Shown here: one piece after another, positions 35,280 through 43,869 of the stretch | Layout: each line of letters begins with the position of its first letter | How positions within the stretch are numbered: position 1 is the first letter of the stretch | Assembly (NCBI GenBank): GCA_003635265.1 | Contig: PYIZ01000029.1 | Span: 1-64,000, forward strand | DNA length: 64,000 bases | DNA from: Candidatus Poribacteria bacterium | Lineage (GTDB): Bacteria > Poribacteria > WGA-4E > PCPOR2b | Direction of reading: 5' to 3' | Translations under genes and position numbers: made by a program | Notes under the pieces: model-generated | Databases searched by the model: none | Told to the model about the DNA's origin: nothing | What the model saw: only the letters and a program-made list of their open reading frames with translations

Positions 35280-35432
35280 TTTTTTCTTGTCTTAGACAGT
35301 GGTCAGAGGTGACCACTTTTATGGATTGAATTGTCTGGTAACGTTTTATCCGTACAAAAGTAGTAATTAACCCTTGCCCCACAAACCAAGGAGCGATAGC
35401 AAAACAAGGATATGGAGAGACACCTTTCCGCA

Positions 35433-35678
35433 CTATATATCAATGTGTTCGGGTAATATCCTGTTTTTGAACGTTCCTTGACCTGGACTCGGTGGAACAA
35501 TCGTGGCGAGTTCAAATCCAAGCGTGTAAATAAGTCGAATGGAGCGCTTATTCGCAGCAACACATCGGGCTTCGATCGCCGTCAGGTAACTCATCGAACC
35601 CAACTCAAATGATTGCTGCAGTTGCCTCAGTAGCATATCCTTGCCCCCAAAATGCCGGAGATAGCTCAATCCCAACAT
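35433..35678 (-). pseudogene. GNAT acetyltransferase remnant
   Basis: The frame reads '...TAIEARCVAANKRSIRLIYTLGFELATIVPP', the C-terminal acetyl-CoA-binding end of a GNAT acetyltransferase ('N-x-x-S-x-x-x-Y-x-x-x-GF'). The upstream part, with motif A of the fold, is absent, and only 81 residues are open. A truncated gene is the simplest reading. Several intact GNAT genes occur elsewhere in the window. Confidence 0.55.
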
Positions 35679-35719
35679 CTCCGTGTGAGTTCTAAGACCT
35701 TACGAGTCTTCACCTGCGC

Positions 35720-36157
35720 CTATGCTTCTGCCTTTTTCGCTTTGGGTGTCTTACTAGTGGTTTTGGTCGGCTTGCCGGTTGAGCGCAACAGTTTTACGAC
35801 CTCCGCAGCCTCTTTACCTCCGCTTTTCGCATGTGCCATGAGCGAAATCCCGTGCGGTCCCCGTTTGTCTATTACGGACGGATCGTCAGCCACAACGGCC
35901 TTGACGATTTCCAACTTGCCCAGCATGGCGGCGGCAAACAGATCTATGCGGGCACCCCTTTGCAGCAAATACTCCGCGATATCCTTACGGCCCGTGTGCG
36001 CTGCCGCTCCGAGCGCCGTCTCCCAGTCGCCTCCTCCCCAGTCCCAGCTGGCATTAACTAATGCTGGTTCTTTCTTGAGCAGTTTCTTAACGCTGTCGAG
36101 ATCGTTGTGTGCGTCGTAGACGAATTGATGAACCAAATCCGTATCTATAGCTGACAT
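35720..36157 (-). CDS. Small ankyrin-repeat protein
   Basis: A 145-residue cytoplasmic protein with two to three ankyrin repeats: 'DSVKKLLKKEPALVNASWDW', 'TALGAAAHTGRKDIAEYLLQ' and 'LFAAAMLGKLEIVKAVVADD'. A Lys/Thr-rich tail ('TKTTSKTPKAKKAEA') ends the protein. Such proteins mediate protein-protein contacts; the partner is unknown. AAAGGA stands before the ATG. It is alone on its strand, next to the acetyltransferase remnant. Confidence 0.82.
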   Translation of the reverse strand: MSAIDTDLVHQFVYDAHNDLDSVKKLLKKEPALVNASWDWGGGDWETALGAAAHTGRKDIAEYLLQRGARIDLFAAAMLGKLEIVKAVVADDPSVIDKRGPHGISLMAHAKSGGKEAAEVVKLLRSTGKPTKTTSKTPKAKKAEA

Positions 36158-36549
36158 TCTGGTTTTCCTTTCGTATAGTGGTGGAGTCCCGCCGTGGTGC
36201 TGCTGGCAGTAGACCTTGGTTGATTATCTAACATTGCAAAAAGTAAGATAGTGGTTGCAATTATAACATAACATATGTTAAGTGACAAGAGGAAATTCCA
36301 GAAAAGATTCACTTGCTCTCATTTTTTCAAGCGTTTAGCGTTGACATGCTTTTAGATGTGAGATGTGTGAAAAATTTTTCCAAGAAGGGAGACAAAGCCG
36401 GAGCGTGGAAAGTGGAGAGTGACCGAACATCACTTCACAAAAAGCTGGCGCAAATGAAGCGTATAAACTGATTGGCAATGAAGCACAAATTCGCTGCTAT
36501 ACTGGATAGACAAATTCTTCTCTCAACTGATGGTGTCGCCGTTACCAGC
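36158..36549. other. Non-coding interval, nothing recognised
   Basis: A 392-base AT-rich gap between the ankyrin gene and the orphan permease. I find no credible gene, repeat or strong hairpin in it. Confidence 0.5.
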
Positions 36550-37803
36550 TTACTCGGTACGGAGTGCCTCGATCGGCGATAGCTTCATCGCTTTTACGGC
36601 TGGATACAACCCAAAGCCAAGACCTATCACCGCAGAAAATGACACCGAAATCAGTACCCACCGTGCCGAGAGAACCGCAGGCCATTCGGGAACAATCTTG
36701 ACAATCTTGACAGCCAGATGCGCCATCCCCTTACCGGCAAAGGTGCCGAATCCAACCCCTATTAGTCCACCAATACTGCACATGGCAACAGATTCAATCA
36801 AAAACTGAAGCAGAATATCCAAACTTTTTGCCCCTAATGCCTTTCGCAATCCGATTTCCCGTGTGCGTTCCGCCACAGCAACCAACATCATATTCATGAT
36901 GCCAATCCCGCCAACAAGGAGTGAAAATCCGGCGATACTTCCCAAAGCGATTTTAATAACCTTGCTAATTTTTCCCAGTTTTGCCACACCGGCTCGTATG
37001 TCAAAAATGACAAAGAAATCATCTTGGTTGTTGTGCCGTTTCCGCATAACCGATTTAACCTCTTCAATTGCTTTTGGAATAACCTCTACGGTGTGTGCTT
37101 TAACCGCAATCTGCAAAATCCGATCGTTGCCAGTGAATCGTTGCTGAGTTGTTGTGATCGGAATAAAAACGAGCTCATCAAAACTAGAACCAAATTTAAG
37201 ACTTCGCCCGCGGGGCACCAGCGTGCCAATAACAGTGAACCGCTCTCTATTTCCAATTTTAATCTCTTTTCCGAGTGGTGATGCTACACCAAACAACTCC
37301 GCAGCCACACTCGATCCGAGCACAACAACTTTCGTAGCGTTGTCAACGTCTTGATCGGAAATAAACCGCCCTTCGCGCAAGTTCCAGTCCATCGCCGCGG
37401 TATAGGCAGCATTCACACCGTTATAGCCGCCACGAGTGTTCGCGCCGCTTGGGGCTTGAATCAACACACCGGTCCAATTCGGAATACGCGGGGTGACCAC
37501 CTTAACGGAGGGACACTCCGCCTCAATTGCCAAGACATCGCCGTAGTTAAAGTGTTCCCCACTCCGAATCGGCACCCGGCGACCATTAACCCACTTTGAG
37601 GTGGTGCGATACAACGTGAATTGGTTAATACCACCAATCTTTTGAAGATCTTGAAGGATAATTTCTTTGGCACCATCACCAATGGCTATCATCGCAATCA
37701 CAGCCGCAATGCCGATGATAATACCAAGCATCATCAGCAAGGAGCGTAGTTTGTTTGAGTAGATCGCTTTTATCCCAACGGATAGCCCATCACTTAGACG
37801 CAT
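36550..37803 (-). CDS. MacB/FtsX-type ABC transporter permease (orphan)
   Basis: A 417-residue permease with the MacB layout: a first transmembrane helix near residues 20-42 ('KLRSLLMMLGIIIGIAAVI'), a periplasmic MacB-PCD domain ('TKVVVLGSSVAAELFG', 'GKEIKIGNRERFTVIG'), then three helices in the C-terminal FtsX domain ('RTREIGLRKALGAKSLDIL', 'FSAVIGLGFGLYPAVKAMKL'). Such permeases work with an ATPase and often an adaptor to export peptides or lipoproteins mechanically. Neither partner gene is adjacent, so it presumably uses an ATPase encoded elsewhere. The ATG has only a weak site. Confidence 0.85.
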   Translation of the reverse strand: MRLSDGLSVGIKAIYSNKLRSLLMMLGIIIGIAAVIAMIAIGDGAKEIILQDLQKIGGINQFTLYRTTSKWVNGRRVPIRSGEHFNYGDVLAIEAECPSVKVVTPRIPNWTGVLIQAPSGANTRGGYNGVNAAYTAAMDWNLREGRFISDQDVDNATKVVVLGSSVAAELFGVASPLGKEIKIGNRERFTVIGTLVPRGRSLKFGSSFDELVFIPITTTQQRFTGNDRILQIAVKAHTVEVIPKAIEEVKSVMRKRHNNQDDFFVIFDIRAGVAKLGKISKVIKIALGSIAGFSLLVGGIGIMNMMLVAVAERTREIGLRKALGAKSLDILLQFLIESVAMCSIGGLIGVGFGTFAGKGMAHLAVKIVKIVPEWPAVLSARWVLISVSFSAVIGLGFGLYPAVKAMKLSPIEALRTE

Positions 37804-37937
37804 TCAGAACCACTTTCATATCAGGTGCCTGTTTACGGTAAATTGGTATGACGGCAAAAGTGCCCGGAACTGAGGCAATCATATGCGCTATCCAACGTCA
37901 AATCCATCTGAGCAGATGGGCGAAAAGGATTCCTGAC

Positions 37938-38240
37938 TTATACATTATCATGAAATAACGAAAATGTGGTTGATTCGACGGAGGACACCGATGTCTCAAA
38001 ATCCGGGAACAGCCAGAGTTGATTCGTCTCATCTGCCACCGGGGTATCCTCAACGGCTGGTTCGTCAGATAGAATCGCTGGGGTGTCCCATAAATCCACC
38101 TGCTCTACTGTCGCCACGTTCCGATTTGATGCGATACGGGCGTAGATACGGGCGCGTTGCTCGGAAGAGATCGCTTGCTGGGCGAAGGCTTCGCGCATTA
38201 ATTGTATGAGTGTGTCGGTAAACAAATCTGTTTGCATCAT
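37938..38240 (-). CDS. 100-residue protein with three sliding-clamp-binding-like motifs
   Basis: A small acidic protein without a recognised fold. It contains QTDLF (residues 3-7), QVDLW (47-51) and QLWLF (74-78); the first and third fit the bacterial beta-clamp-binding pentapeptide (QL[S/D]LF-like), and the second resembles the QLPLW form. Between them are a helical segment ('TLIQLMREAFAQQAISSEQR') and a disordered acidic stretch. The gene overlaps the end of a sliding-clamp gene by ATGA, so the two are translationally coupled. I infer that the protein binds the clamp at several pockets, perhaps as a regulator or tether. It has no recognised homolog to me. Confidence 0.75.
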   Translation of the reverse strand: MMQTDLFTDTLIQLMREAFAQQAISSEQRARIYARIASNRNVATVEQVDLWDTPAILSDEPAVEDTPVADETNQLWLFPDFETSVSSVESTTFSLFHDNV

Positions 38241-39358
38241 CTCAAAGGCATAACAAGATAACGAAAGTCTTGTGCTAAATCAAGAAGTATCGGTGATAAA
38301 CGGTTCGTGCTTGGGTTCAGCCAGAGTGTAACATCGGTTGCATCGGTATGTAGGAGTGCTTCTTCAGAGAACCAGCTATCAATGGTTGTGGCTGCATCTG
38401 GACCTTCATACTGAATTGGTACACTCGCTTCCGATTTTCCCAAGTGGGTGTTGTTGCTAACAGTCAACTGTCCATTGCTGAAACGAAATTCGGTGCGGTG
38501 GTTGGGATTATCTTCCACATGAATAATTCGGAGTGCCCAGAGCAACTTTTCACGATTCACCTTAACCTCTAAAGGGGCGGCTGCACCTTCCAAAACTGAT
38601 AGATAATTTGGGAAATTTTCTTGTGGCAAGAGACACCTTAACACAACATCTTCAGCCTCAAAACCCACAGCGTTTTCACCGAAACGTAGTCGGCAGACCC
38701 CTGGCTCTAAGGATTCTATCAGGTCGACCATCTTTACGCAGGCGTTATAAGCCATTGCTCGCTTCGGGACTGGCGCATCCGTGTTCGCTAACGCACGCGC
38801 GGAGAGCAACGTCAACACCGCCATCCGTTTCCCATCGGTGGTCACGATTCGGTATTCACCATCATGCGGATGAAAAAGTGCCCCCGTAATCCCAGCGCGT
38901 CGGTCCGCCCCTTCTGCGTCTGACGGTTTTTCTGATGCGAACAAAACAGTATTCAGTGCCTTCCCGAACTGCGACGCTGAAATTTCATACTCGTGTACAT
39001 CTGTCGGTTCTTCAAGTGCCGTATTCAGACCTTTTTCGGCGTATGTACGCACGACGTGTTGATGCTGCTCGCCTTCAATGTCCAGACACCCATGCCTTTC
39101 GTGGTGACTGAACTGCAATGTCTCGTTGGTCGTATGTTCACAAATACGCGGCAGTGCATCTGCGGAAATGGTTGCCGTACCGGGGGCTTCAACTTCAGCT
39201 GGAGTTGTGTAGTCAATACAGAATTTTCCATCGTCAGTGTCACATCGGAACTGCAATTGTGCCGCTTGCGCTGTTATCGACAGGTGCGTTTTCGGTTCAT
39301 CAAGTTTCAAAAGTGCTAATGCCCGTTTTAACGTGGCAGCATTACAGGTGAATTTCAT
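38237..39358 (-). CDS. DNA polymerase III beta sliding clamp (DnaN-type), divergent
   Basis: A 373-residue three-domain clamp, of normal length. Landmarks of the ligand pocket are kept: 'YRIVTTDGKRMAVL' in domain 2, 'LPQENFPNYLSVL', and the C-terminal 'YLVMPLR'. Domain 1 is atypical: the usual 'LPIL-x-N-x-L' motif is missing, replaced by 'LDEPKTHLSITAQ'. It forms the ring that holds polymerases on DNA. It is not next to dnaA, recF or gyrB; instead it follows an ECF sigma gene and overlaps a small clamp-motif gene. It is either the genome's main clamp in an unusual place or a second, specialised clamp. The start follows GGGAGGAACCG. Confidence 0.85.
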   Translation of the reverse strand: MKFTCNAATLKRALALLKLDEPKTHLSITAQAAQLQFRCDTDDGKFCIDYTTPAEVEAPGTATISADALPRICEHTTNETLQFSHHERHGCLDIEGEQHQHVVRTYAEKGLNTALEEPTDVHEYEISASQFGKALNTVLFASEKPSDAEGADRRAGITGALFHPHDGEYRIVTTDGKRMAVLTLLSARALANTDAPVPKRAMAYNACVKMVDLIESLEPGVCRLRFGENAVGFEAEDVVLRCLLPQENFPNYLSVLEGAAAPLEVKVNREKLLWALRIIHVEDNPNHRTEFRFSNGQLTVSNNTHLGKSEASVPIQYEGPDAATTIDSWFSEEALLHTDATDVTLWLNPSTNRLSPILLDLAQDFRYLVMPLR

Positions 39359-39443
39359 CGGTTCCTCCCTACCCACAGGACAGGCATCGGGAACTGCCTT
39401 TTCGCCAGCGATGCCCTATCGGCTGTGTTTTTCCAGTCCAACT

Positions 39444-40001
39444 TTAGAACAGATCCTTGAGCGATGTGTTCCGTTGTTTCAATAACCGTAGCACTTCATC
39501 GCGCAAGGCTTTTCGCGCACGTTGCCGAAGAGATTTCACAGCGGTCTCGCTCCGTTGGATGATTTCTGCAATTTCTCGATTCGGTGTGCCCTCCAATTCA
39601 CCCAACACCAGTACAGTCCGGTCAATCGGGCGCAATTGAAGTAGTGCCGCTTGCAAAAATTCTGCGCTTTCGGAGCGAATTAACCCTTTGAGTGGAGTTT
39701 CCATCGAAGTTGCCGGGCTGGTAAACACCTGCGTCATCTCGTCCACAGTCGTTATGTCCAATGGAATCGTCCCGTATCGCTGACGCTGGCGCATCAGGTC
39801 AATGCACCCATTATATGCGATGCGAAAAAGCCACGCCCGGACAGATGCAGGGTCTAGCAATTCAGACCAGCTTTGGTACGCTCGCAGAAAAGTCTCGGCG
39901 GTCATATCCTCGGCATCCGTTGGATCTCCCAGCAGCCGCAGAATGAATCGATAGATAACATCAACATGTAATTCATACGCTTCGGTGAATGATGCCTCCA
40001 C
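39444..40001 (-). CDS. ECF-type RNA polymerase sigma factor
   Basis: A 185-residue sigma-70 family protein with only regions 2 and 4. Region 2: 'VIYRFILRLLGDPTDAEDMT', 'ETFLRAYQSW', 'RAWLFRIAYNGCIDLMRQRQ'. Region 4: 'LRPIDRTVLVLGELEGTPN', 'REIAEIIQRSETAVKSLRQRA', the DNA-binding helix-turn-helix. The start is GTG, preceded by CGAGG. No anti-sigma gene follows; instead the sliding clamp gene begins 85 bases downstream. The operon could let the sigma factor control clamp supply, but autoregulation is not shown. Confidence 0.9.
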   Translation of the reverse strand: MEASFTEAYELHVDVIYRFILRLLGDPTDAEDMTAETFLRAYQSWSELLDPASVRAWLFRIAYNGCIDLMRQRQRYGTIPLDITTVDEMTQVFTSPATSMETPLKGLIRSESAEFLQAALLQLRPIDRTVLVLGELEGTPNREIAEIIQRSETAVKSLRQRARKALRDEVLRLLKQRNTSLKDLF

Positions 40002-40087
40002 AAATACAGTACCTCGTCGGCTTGTGTTTTCAGGATATTATGACGAAGAAAACGGGATCAGGCATCGAAAATAATGATGAAACGCAA

Positions 40088-40119
40088 AAGGGGATTCCCA
40101 ATCTGTTGAGAATCCCCTT
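40088..40119 (-). terminator. Candidate terminator hairpin upstream of the sigma gene
   Basis: AAGGGGATTC and GAATCCCCTT form a perfect 10-bp stem with a 12-base loop. On the minus strand it is followed by TTTTGCG. It would end the transcript of the gene group 40,168-48,647 and isolate the sigma/clamp operon. Confidence 0.55.
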
Positions 40120-40167
40120 ACCGAGTTGAAATGTTGCCTACTGTTTCTAACGCAGTCCAATCCTGCC

Positions 40168-40506
40168 TTATGAATCACCCCTACTACCTGTTCCTCCGAG
40201 ATGAACCCACCAATCGAGATCCGTCATGTCTTTCACTTGCTTGTTACGTATCTTCCTTTTGATTGCCTGTGCGTACATGGATAAGTCAGTTCTCTGTCCA
40301 CATCTGACTGAGAACATAGACCGTAATACACCTTTAATTTCGGACTCAATAAATCTCGCAATAGATAGAATCTCTGCCGCGTCTTTCACTTCAACTAATT
40401 TTGCCATCGCGGTCTGGGTTTCTTTTGAGAAGACCGAGAGGCGTTGGAAATGGGCGGATCGCCACTTGAAGGAAGGTGTGAACTGATCACTCAAAGTGAA
40501 CCCCAT
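40168..40506 (-). CDS. Hypothetical protein downstream of DUF4037
   Basis: A 112-residue protein with no family I recognise. It contains an amphipathic helix ('AEILSIARFIESEIKGVLRS') and a basic region ('AQAIKRKIRNKQVKDMTD'). Its start overlaps the end of the DUF4037 gene by 20 bases and has no clear ribosome binding site, so it would be made by coupling. A shorter form starting at 'MAKLVEVKDAAE' (residue 34) is possible. Confidence 0.45.
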   Translation of the reverse strand: MGFTLSDQFTPSFKWRSAHFQRLSVFSKETQTAMAKLVEVKDAAEILSIARFIESEIKGVLRSMFSVRCGQRTDLSMYAQAIKRKIRNKQVKDMTDLDWWVHLGGTGSRGDS

Positions 40507-41560
40507 AGATGTTGGTAAAACACCGGGATCGGTGTGCGTTGCTCAGGACATCCGTACTATCCACAAACTGATCGACGCTGCCTACCAACGGTTGTCCTTT
40601 CAACCATTCGTCTTGGACAGCTGCCAAGCACGTCTCAGCAAATCGATCCCCTCCGATCACTCGAAAGGGACGTTTATAGAATAGGCGGACTTCAGGATCA
40701 ACGGGAGGAGTGAGGTTCAGTTGATTGTAGCAATGTGCGACATATTCGTAGGCGGAACAGAGTGCTTTTTCTCTGGTAGGATAGTCCGTAGCCTTCAGTG
40801 CTGCCTCTAGAAGTGGGGCGAGTCTAGGAGCCATGTGGAGATTTCGGAATGCGCTACCCAGCCACTTGCTGTACGGGGCATATCGTCGCTCTATAAGAAA
40901 GCAGAGCCGCATGAGGTCGCGTACAATTTGGGCTGTCAGGATTCGTGAACCGAGTTCATCGCCGACTTCAGCCGTGCGGCCAACAAACGCCTCTTCTTGA
41001 GCGATTCGACGCCACTGACAAGCCAACATCCATAGCCAGATATCGTTTGGATACCACTCCAGCTTATTGCGAACGCGTTTCAAATCTCCGTCGGGATCGT
41101 GAAAGACCGCACCTGCTGTCACCTCCAGCAGTAACTGTTGTGGTGTCGTAAGCCAGTTTTGGACGGTTATACCCACTTGTGGGTCAAATCCAAGATGTGA
41201 TTTAAGCCATTCTCCAAGGGGAGCAACGTTCACATGGTGCTTAACAGCGACCTCATCCCAACCGAAGTATACAGGCCCTCCGTGAAACTCCTCTGGCAGA
41301 CTATAATCGATAATCGTGCGAACGGCATCTACTTCAGAGGTTGCCACAAAAAGGTGGAGTTGTGGTCCCCAGCCGTGGTCTGTTGATCGAGGAGTATCAA
41401 AACCGAGGACATCCGACCCTGAACCTAGCCTCGCTGCACTGTGGGCTCGTCCTTCTATGAGTGGGCACACAACTTCAATGTAGAACATCCGAGCTAAATC
41501 AATGCCGCTTACAAAGTTGGCTTCATCGTTGGAGGTATCGCTGGTTTTAATCGAGGTCAT
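40487..41560 (-). CDS. DUF4037 nucleotidyltransferase-like protein
   Basis: A 357-residue protein with the DUF4037 signature 'ARLGSGSDVLGFDTPRSTDH' followed by 'GWGPQLHLF', which resembles the G-S-x-x-x-D pattern of the polymerase-beta nucleotidyltransferase fold. The helical C-terminal half ('DLMRLCFLIERRYAPYSKWL') fits a minor-nucleotidyltransferase or aminoglycoside-adenylyltransferase-like arrangement. The activity is unknown. The start is placed at ATG 41,560 because the longer frame from 41,749 would run into the upstream kinase gene. It belongs to a run of group-transfer enzymes. Confidence 0.75.
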   Translation of the reverse strand: MTSIKTSDTSNDEANFVSGIDLARMFYIEVVCPLIEGRAHSAARLGSGSDVLGFDTPRSTDHGWGPQLHLFVATSEVDAVRTIIDYSLPEEFHGGPVYFGWDEVAVKHHVNVAPLGEWLKSHLGFDPQVGITVQNWLTTPQQLLLEVTAGAVFHDPDGDLKRVRNKLEWYPNDIWLWMLACQWRRIAQEEAFVGRTAEVGDELGSRILTAQIVRDLMRLCFLIERRYAPYSKWLGSAFRNLHMAPRLAPLLEAALKATDYPTREKALCSAYEYVAHCYNQLNLTPPVDPEVRLFYKRPFRVIGGDRFAETCLAAVQDEWLKGQPLVGSVDQFVDSTDVLSNAHRSRCFTNIYGVHFE

Positions 41561-41684
41561 CTCTGATTTTGCTGTTTTTTTATAAGTTTTCACAGTTTGT
41601 GAACGCCGAATGGTGCGCAGCGGGGATTGCTTTGCTACAGAATGAACAATCCAGCCAAAGACAAATATCGGAAGCTGGATATTC

Positions 41685-42767
41685 TCAACGACTTTCGTGA
41701 ATTGTTGCCACTTGTTCAAATATACGCCCGATCTGTGGCAGGTACTCAATCTGATGGCTCAAACGTGCCACCCCCTTGCACCGACATGCTAACTCATCCG
41801 ATACTTCACACATTCGGGGAATGGGTACAAGACGTAACAGCCAATATATCCATGCTATCAGTAGTCCCCTGTAATAGATAGCATCGTCTAGTGCACCACG
41901 GAAACCAGACGACAATTCCGTCCGATAAACGCTTTCGATCTCTTGCGCCAAAATTTCATCACATTCCCAACGCACTGGAAAAGGAAACGGACCTAAAGGA
42001 GCATCAAGTAGAAAGTATCCGTAACTACTGTACTCGAAGTCCACAAGTTTCACACCGTCGTCCACCAACAGATAGTTCTGGGGAGCAATATCTACGTGCC
42101 TGAAAGCAGAAAATAGTTCGGCGTTTGAAAGAGTCTCCTGCAATTCAGACAGTTCGCTCTCAAGGGCGATAGATTCTGGCTGCTCAACTAATGTTGCGAA
42201 TTTACGAAAAGTTCGGACGATTCCATCGAATGAATCTGTGTCTGCTTGGTAATGGGTGCTCAGACTTGTTCGCAGACTGAACCATTCGTTTTTTCTTCCA
42301 TAAGTACTTCCGTGCATACGTCCCATTGCTTGAGCGTGGGTCAATAGCGCATGCGCTCGCTCGGCTGCATTGGATTTACGCAATATATCCCTGAACGAGT
42401 GTGCTTTCGGCACATACTCAAATGCGATTAACCCCTGTACAGCATCGCCAGCAATGAACTTGGGGGTTATCATCTTATCACCGCCGATTTTACCCAAGAA
42501 TTGAAGCGCAGCCCATTCATTGAAGAGTTTCCAAGCCGAGCTTCCGATACAATCCCGCTTACGATTGTACGGCTCGCGTTTGGTCTGTCTAGCCATCTTT
42601 ACAAGCAACACTTCTGGTAGGTAACTAGGTCCGTCAGATACCCAACAGCGAAAGATACGATTCTTCTTGAATTTCGTGCATTTTGCAAGCCGAATCTCGT
42701 ATCCGAGAGAATTTGAAAGACTTTGCTCTATGAGTGATAACGGGACATCCATCTTTGATTGTTCCAT
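41685..42767 (-). CDS. APH-like phosphotransferase
   Basis: A 360-residue kinase of the aminoglycoside/choline/homoserine kinase fold. The catalytic loop is 'HVDIAPQN' (His224, Asp226, Asn231) and the metal-binding DFE is 'LVDFEYSSYG' (Asp243). The N-lobe is atypical, with no clear glycine loop, but Lys57 in 'VLLVKMAR' is a plausible ATP lysine. The substrate is unknown: the family includes enzymes acting on antibiotics, choline and sugars. It lies between the DUF4037 gene and the transglutaminase-Nudix gene, on the same strand, with short gaps. Confidence 0.8.
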   Translation of the reverse strand: MEQSKMDVPLSLIEQSLSNSLGYEIRLAKCTKFKKNRIFRCWVSDGPSYLPEVLLVKMARQTKREPYNRKRDCIGSSAWKLFNEWAALQFLGKIGGDKMITPKFIAGDAVQGLIAFEYVPKAHSFRDILRKSNAAERAHALLTHAQAMGRMHGSTYGRKNEWFSLRTSLSTHYQADTDSFDGIVRTFRKFATLVEQPESIALESELSELQETLSNAELFSAFRHVDIAPQNYLLVDDGVKLVDFEYSSYGYFLLDAPLGPFPFPVRWECDEILAQEIESVYRTELSSGFRGALDDAIYYRGLLIAWIYWLLRLVPIPRMCEVSDELACRCKGVARLSHQIEYLPQIGRIFEQVATIHESR

Positions 42768-42811
42768 TCATATAAGCCACGATGACAGGCAATATCGATT
42801 GCGAGGCTTCT

Positions 42812-43855
42812 TCAATTGTTTAATGTTTCTCTTGCATACCCCAGCTTTTCCCTAATCCGTTTTAGGATCGAGAAGGCAAAGGGCGGACTCTCACCAAGGG
42901 CATCCCAAGAATCTACTGCTCGGAGATCAAACCAACCAATATCCTTGATTAACCAGCCAACATCCTTTATTGGGGATTCTGCGTCGCCTAACTCGGGTTC
43001 AATCCCAGGTCCTGCCACACCTCCGACAATCTGGCATAGATACGTCTTGTGTCGCTCATAGAAAGGGTCTTGCGGGACCTTCTCGTCCAGAATAAGTCGC
43101 TCTACTTCTACTTGGAGATGTGTCTCTTCCCACACCTCTCGTATCACGCATTCTTCTTCGGATTCCGAACCTTCCCGCCCGCCTCCGGGAATTACCCAAA
43201 CCGCCTTGCCATCATCTTCGATTTCTAGTAAGAGGACGTGGTGATCCTTGAAGATGACTGCCTGATATCGAATATCTCGTCCCTGAAAGGGCATGTCTGG
43301 CAGATGATTGCGGACCCCTTCCCAAGTGTCGTAGTTTCTCAAGACAACAAGAACCGATGGCAGCGGGTCTGCCCATACGCCTCGGAGATCCTTTTCTCCC
43401 TCAACGGCTATGGGCCAGGCTAATTTTTCATTAGGCGGATCGAATTGAGCGTCTACCCCGTTTTTGTTGCCTCTTGGATCGATTCTGTACCACCCAAATT
43501 CGGGCAGCAAAACTGCATTCAAACCGTGTAGTGTGAAGGGGGGCGTTCTCCCGTTTCGCGTGAGTCGTTGGTAGCACAGGCCAGCGGGTATACGGTTCGC
43601 CCTTAAGAGCGCAGCCAGCAGATGGCTCTTGGCAAAACACCATCCTGTCTTATAACGCAATACCTCGGACGCAGCACAGGTCGTCGGATTCATCTTGAAG
43701 TCACCGCTGTGCTTGATTTCATCCCGCACCCACTCAAAGCAGCGTTTTGCGATTATCGTTTGCTCTGAGATTCCGTTTCCCAGAGTACGCGCTAGATCTT
43801 GAACTTCGGGGTGGTTATAATCCATCACGTCCGTGGGACGCAAGTATTTATCCAT
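42812..43855 (-). CDS. Transglutaminase-like / Nudix hydrolase fusion
   Basis: A 347-residue two-domain protein. Residues 1 to about 165 form a transglutaminase-like cysteine-protease fold with a Cys73/His110/Asp126 triad ('TGWCFAKSHLL', 'TLHGLNAVLL', 'YRIDPRGN'). Residues about 195-330 form a Nudix domain with box 'GGREGSESEEECVIREVWEE' ending in THL, in which the last conserved Gly is His. Nudix enzymes cleave nucleoside diphosphates linked to other groups; the transglutaminase-like part may cut or ligate amides. The combination in one chain is unusual. GGAG precedes the ATG, and the methyltransferase gene ends only 14 bases upstream. Confidence 0.85.
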   Translation of the reverse strand: MDKYLRPTDVMDYNHPEVQDLARTLGNGISEQTIIAKRCFEWVRDEIKHSGDFKMNPTTCAASEVLRYKTGWCFAKSHLLAALLRANRIPAGLCYQRLTRNGRTPPFTLHGLNAVLLPEFGWYRIDPRGNKNGVDAQFDPPNEKLAWPIAVEGEKDLRGVWADPLPSVLVVLRNYDTWEGVRNHLPDMPFQGRDIRYQAVIFKDHHVLLLEIEDDGKAVWVIPGGGREGSESEEECVIREVWEETHLQVEVERLILDEKVPQDPFYERHKTYLCQIVGGVAGPGIEPELGDAESPIKDVGWLIKDIGWFDLRAVDSWDALGESPPFAFSILKRIREKLGYARETLNN

Positions 43856-43869
43856 ATCAATTCTCCAAC

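Noticed and set aside
33745-42767. Reading the CPT-like and APH-like kinases as chloramphenicol or aminoglycoside resistance genes.
   Set aside because: Both folds have many members with other substrates, and no residue pattern specific to resistance enzymes is visible.
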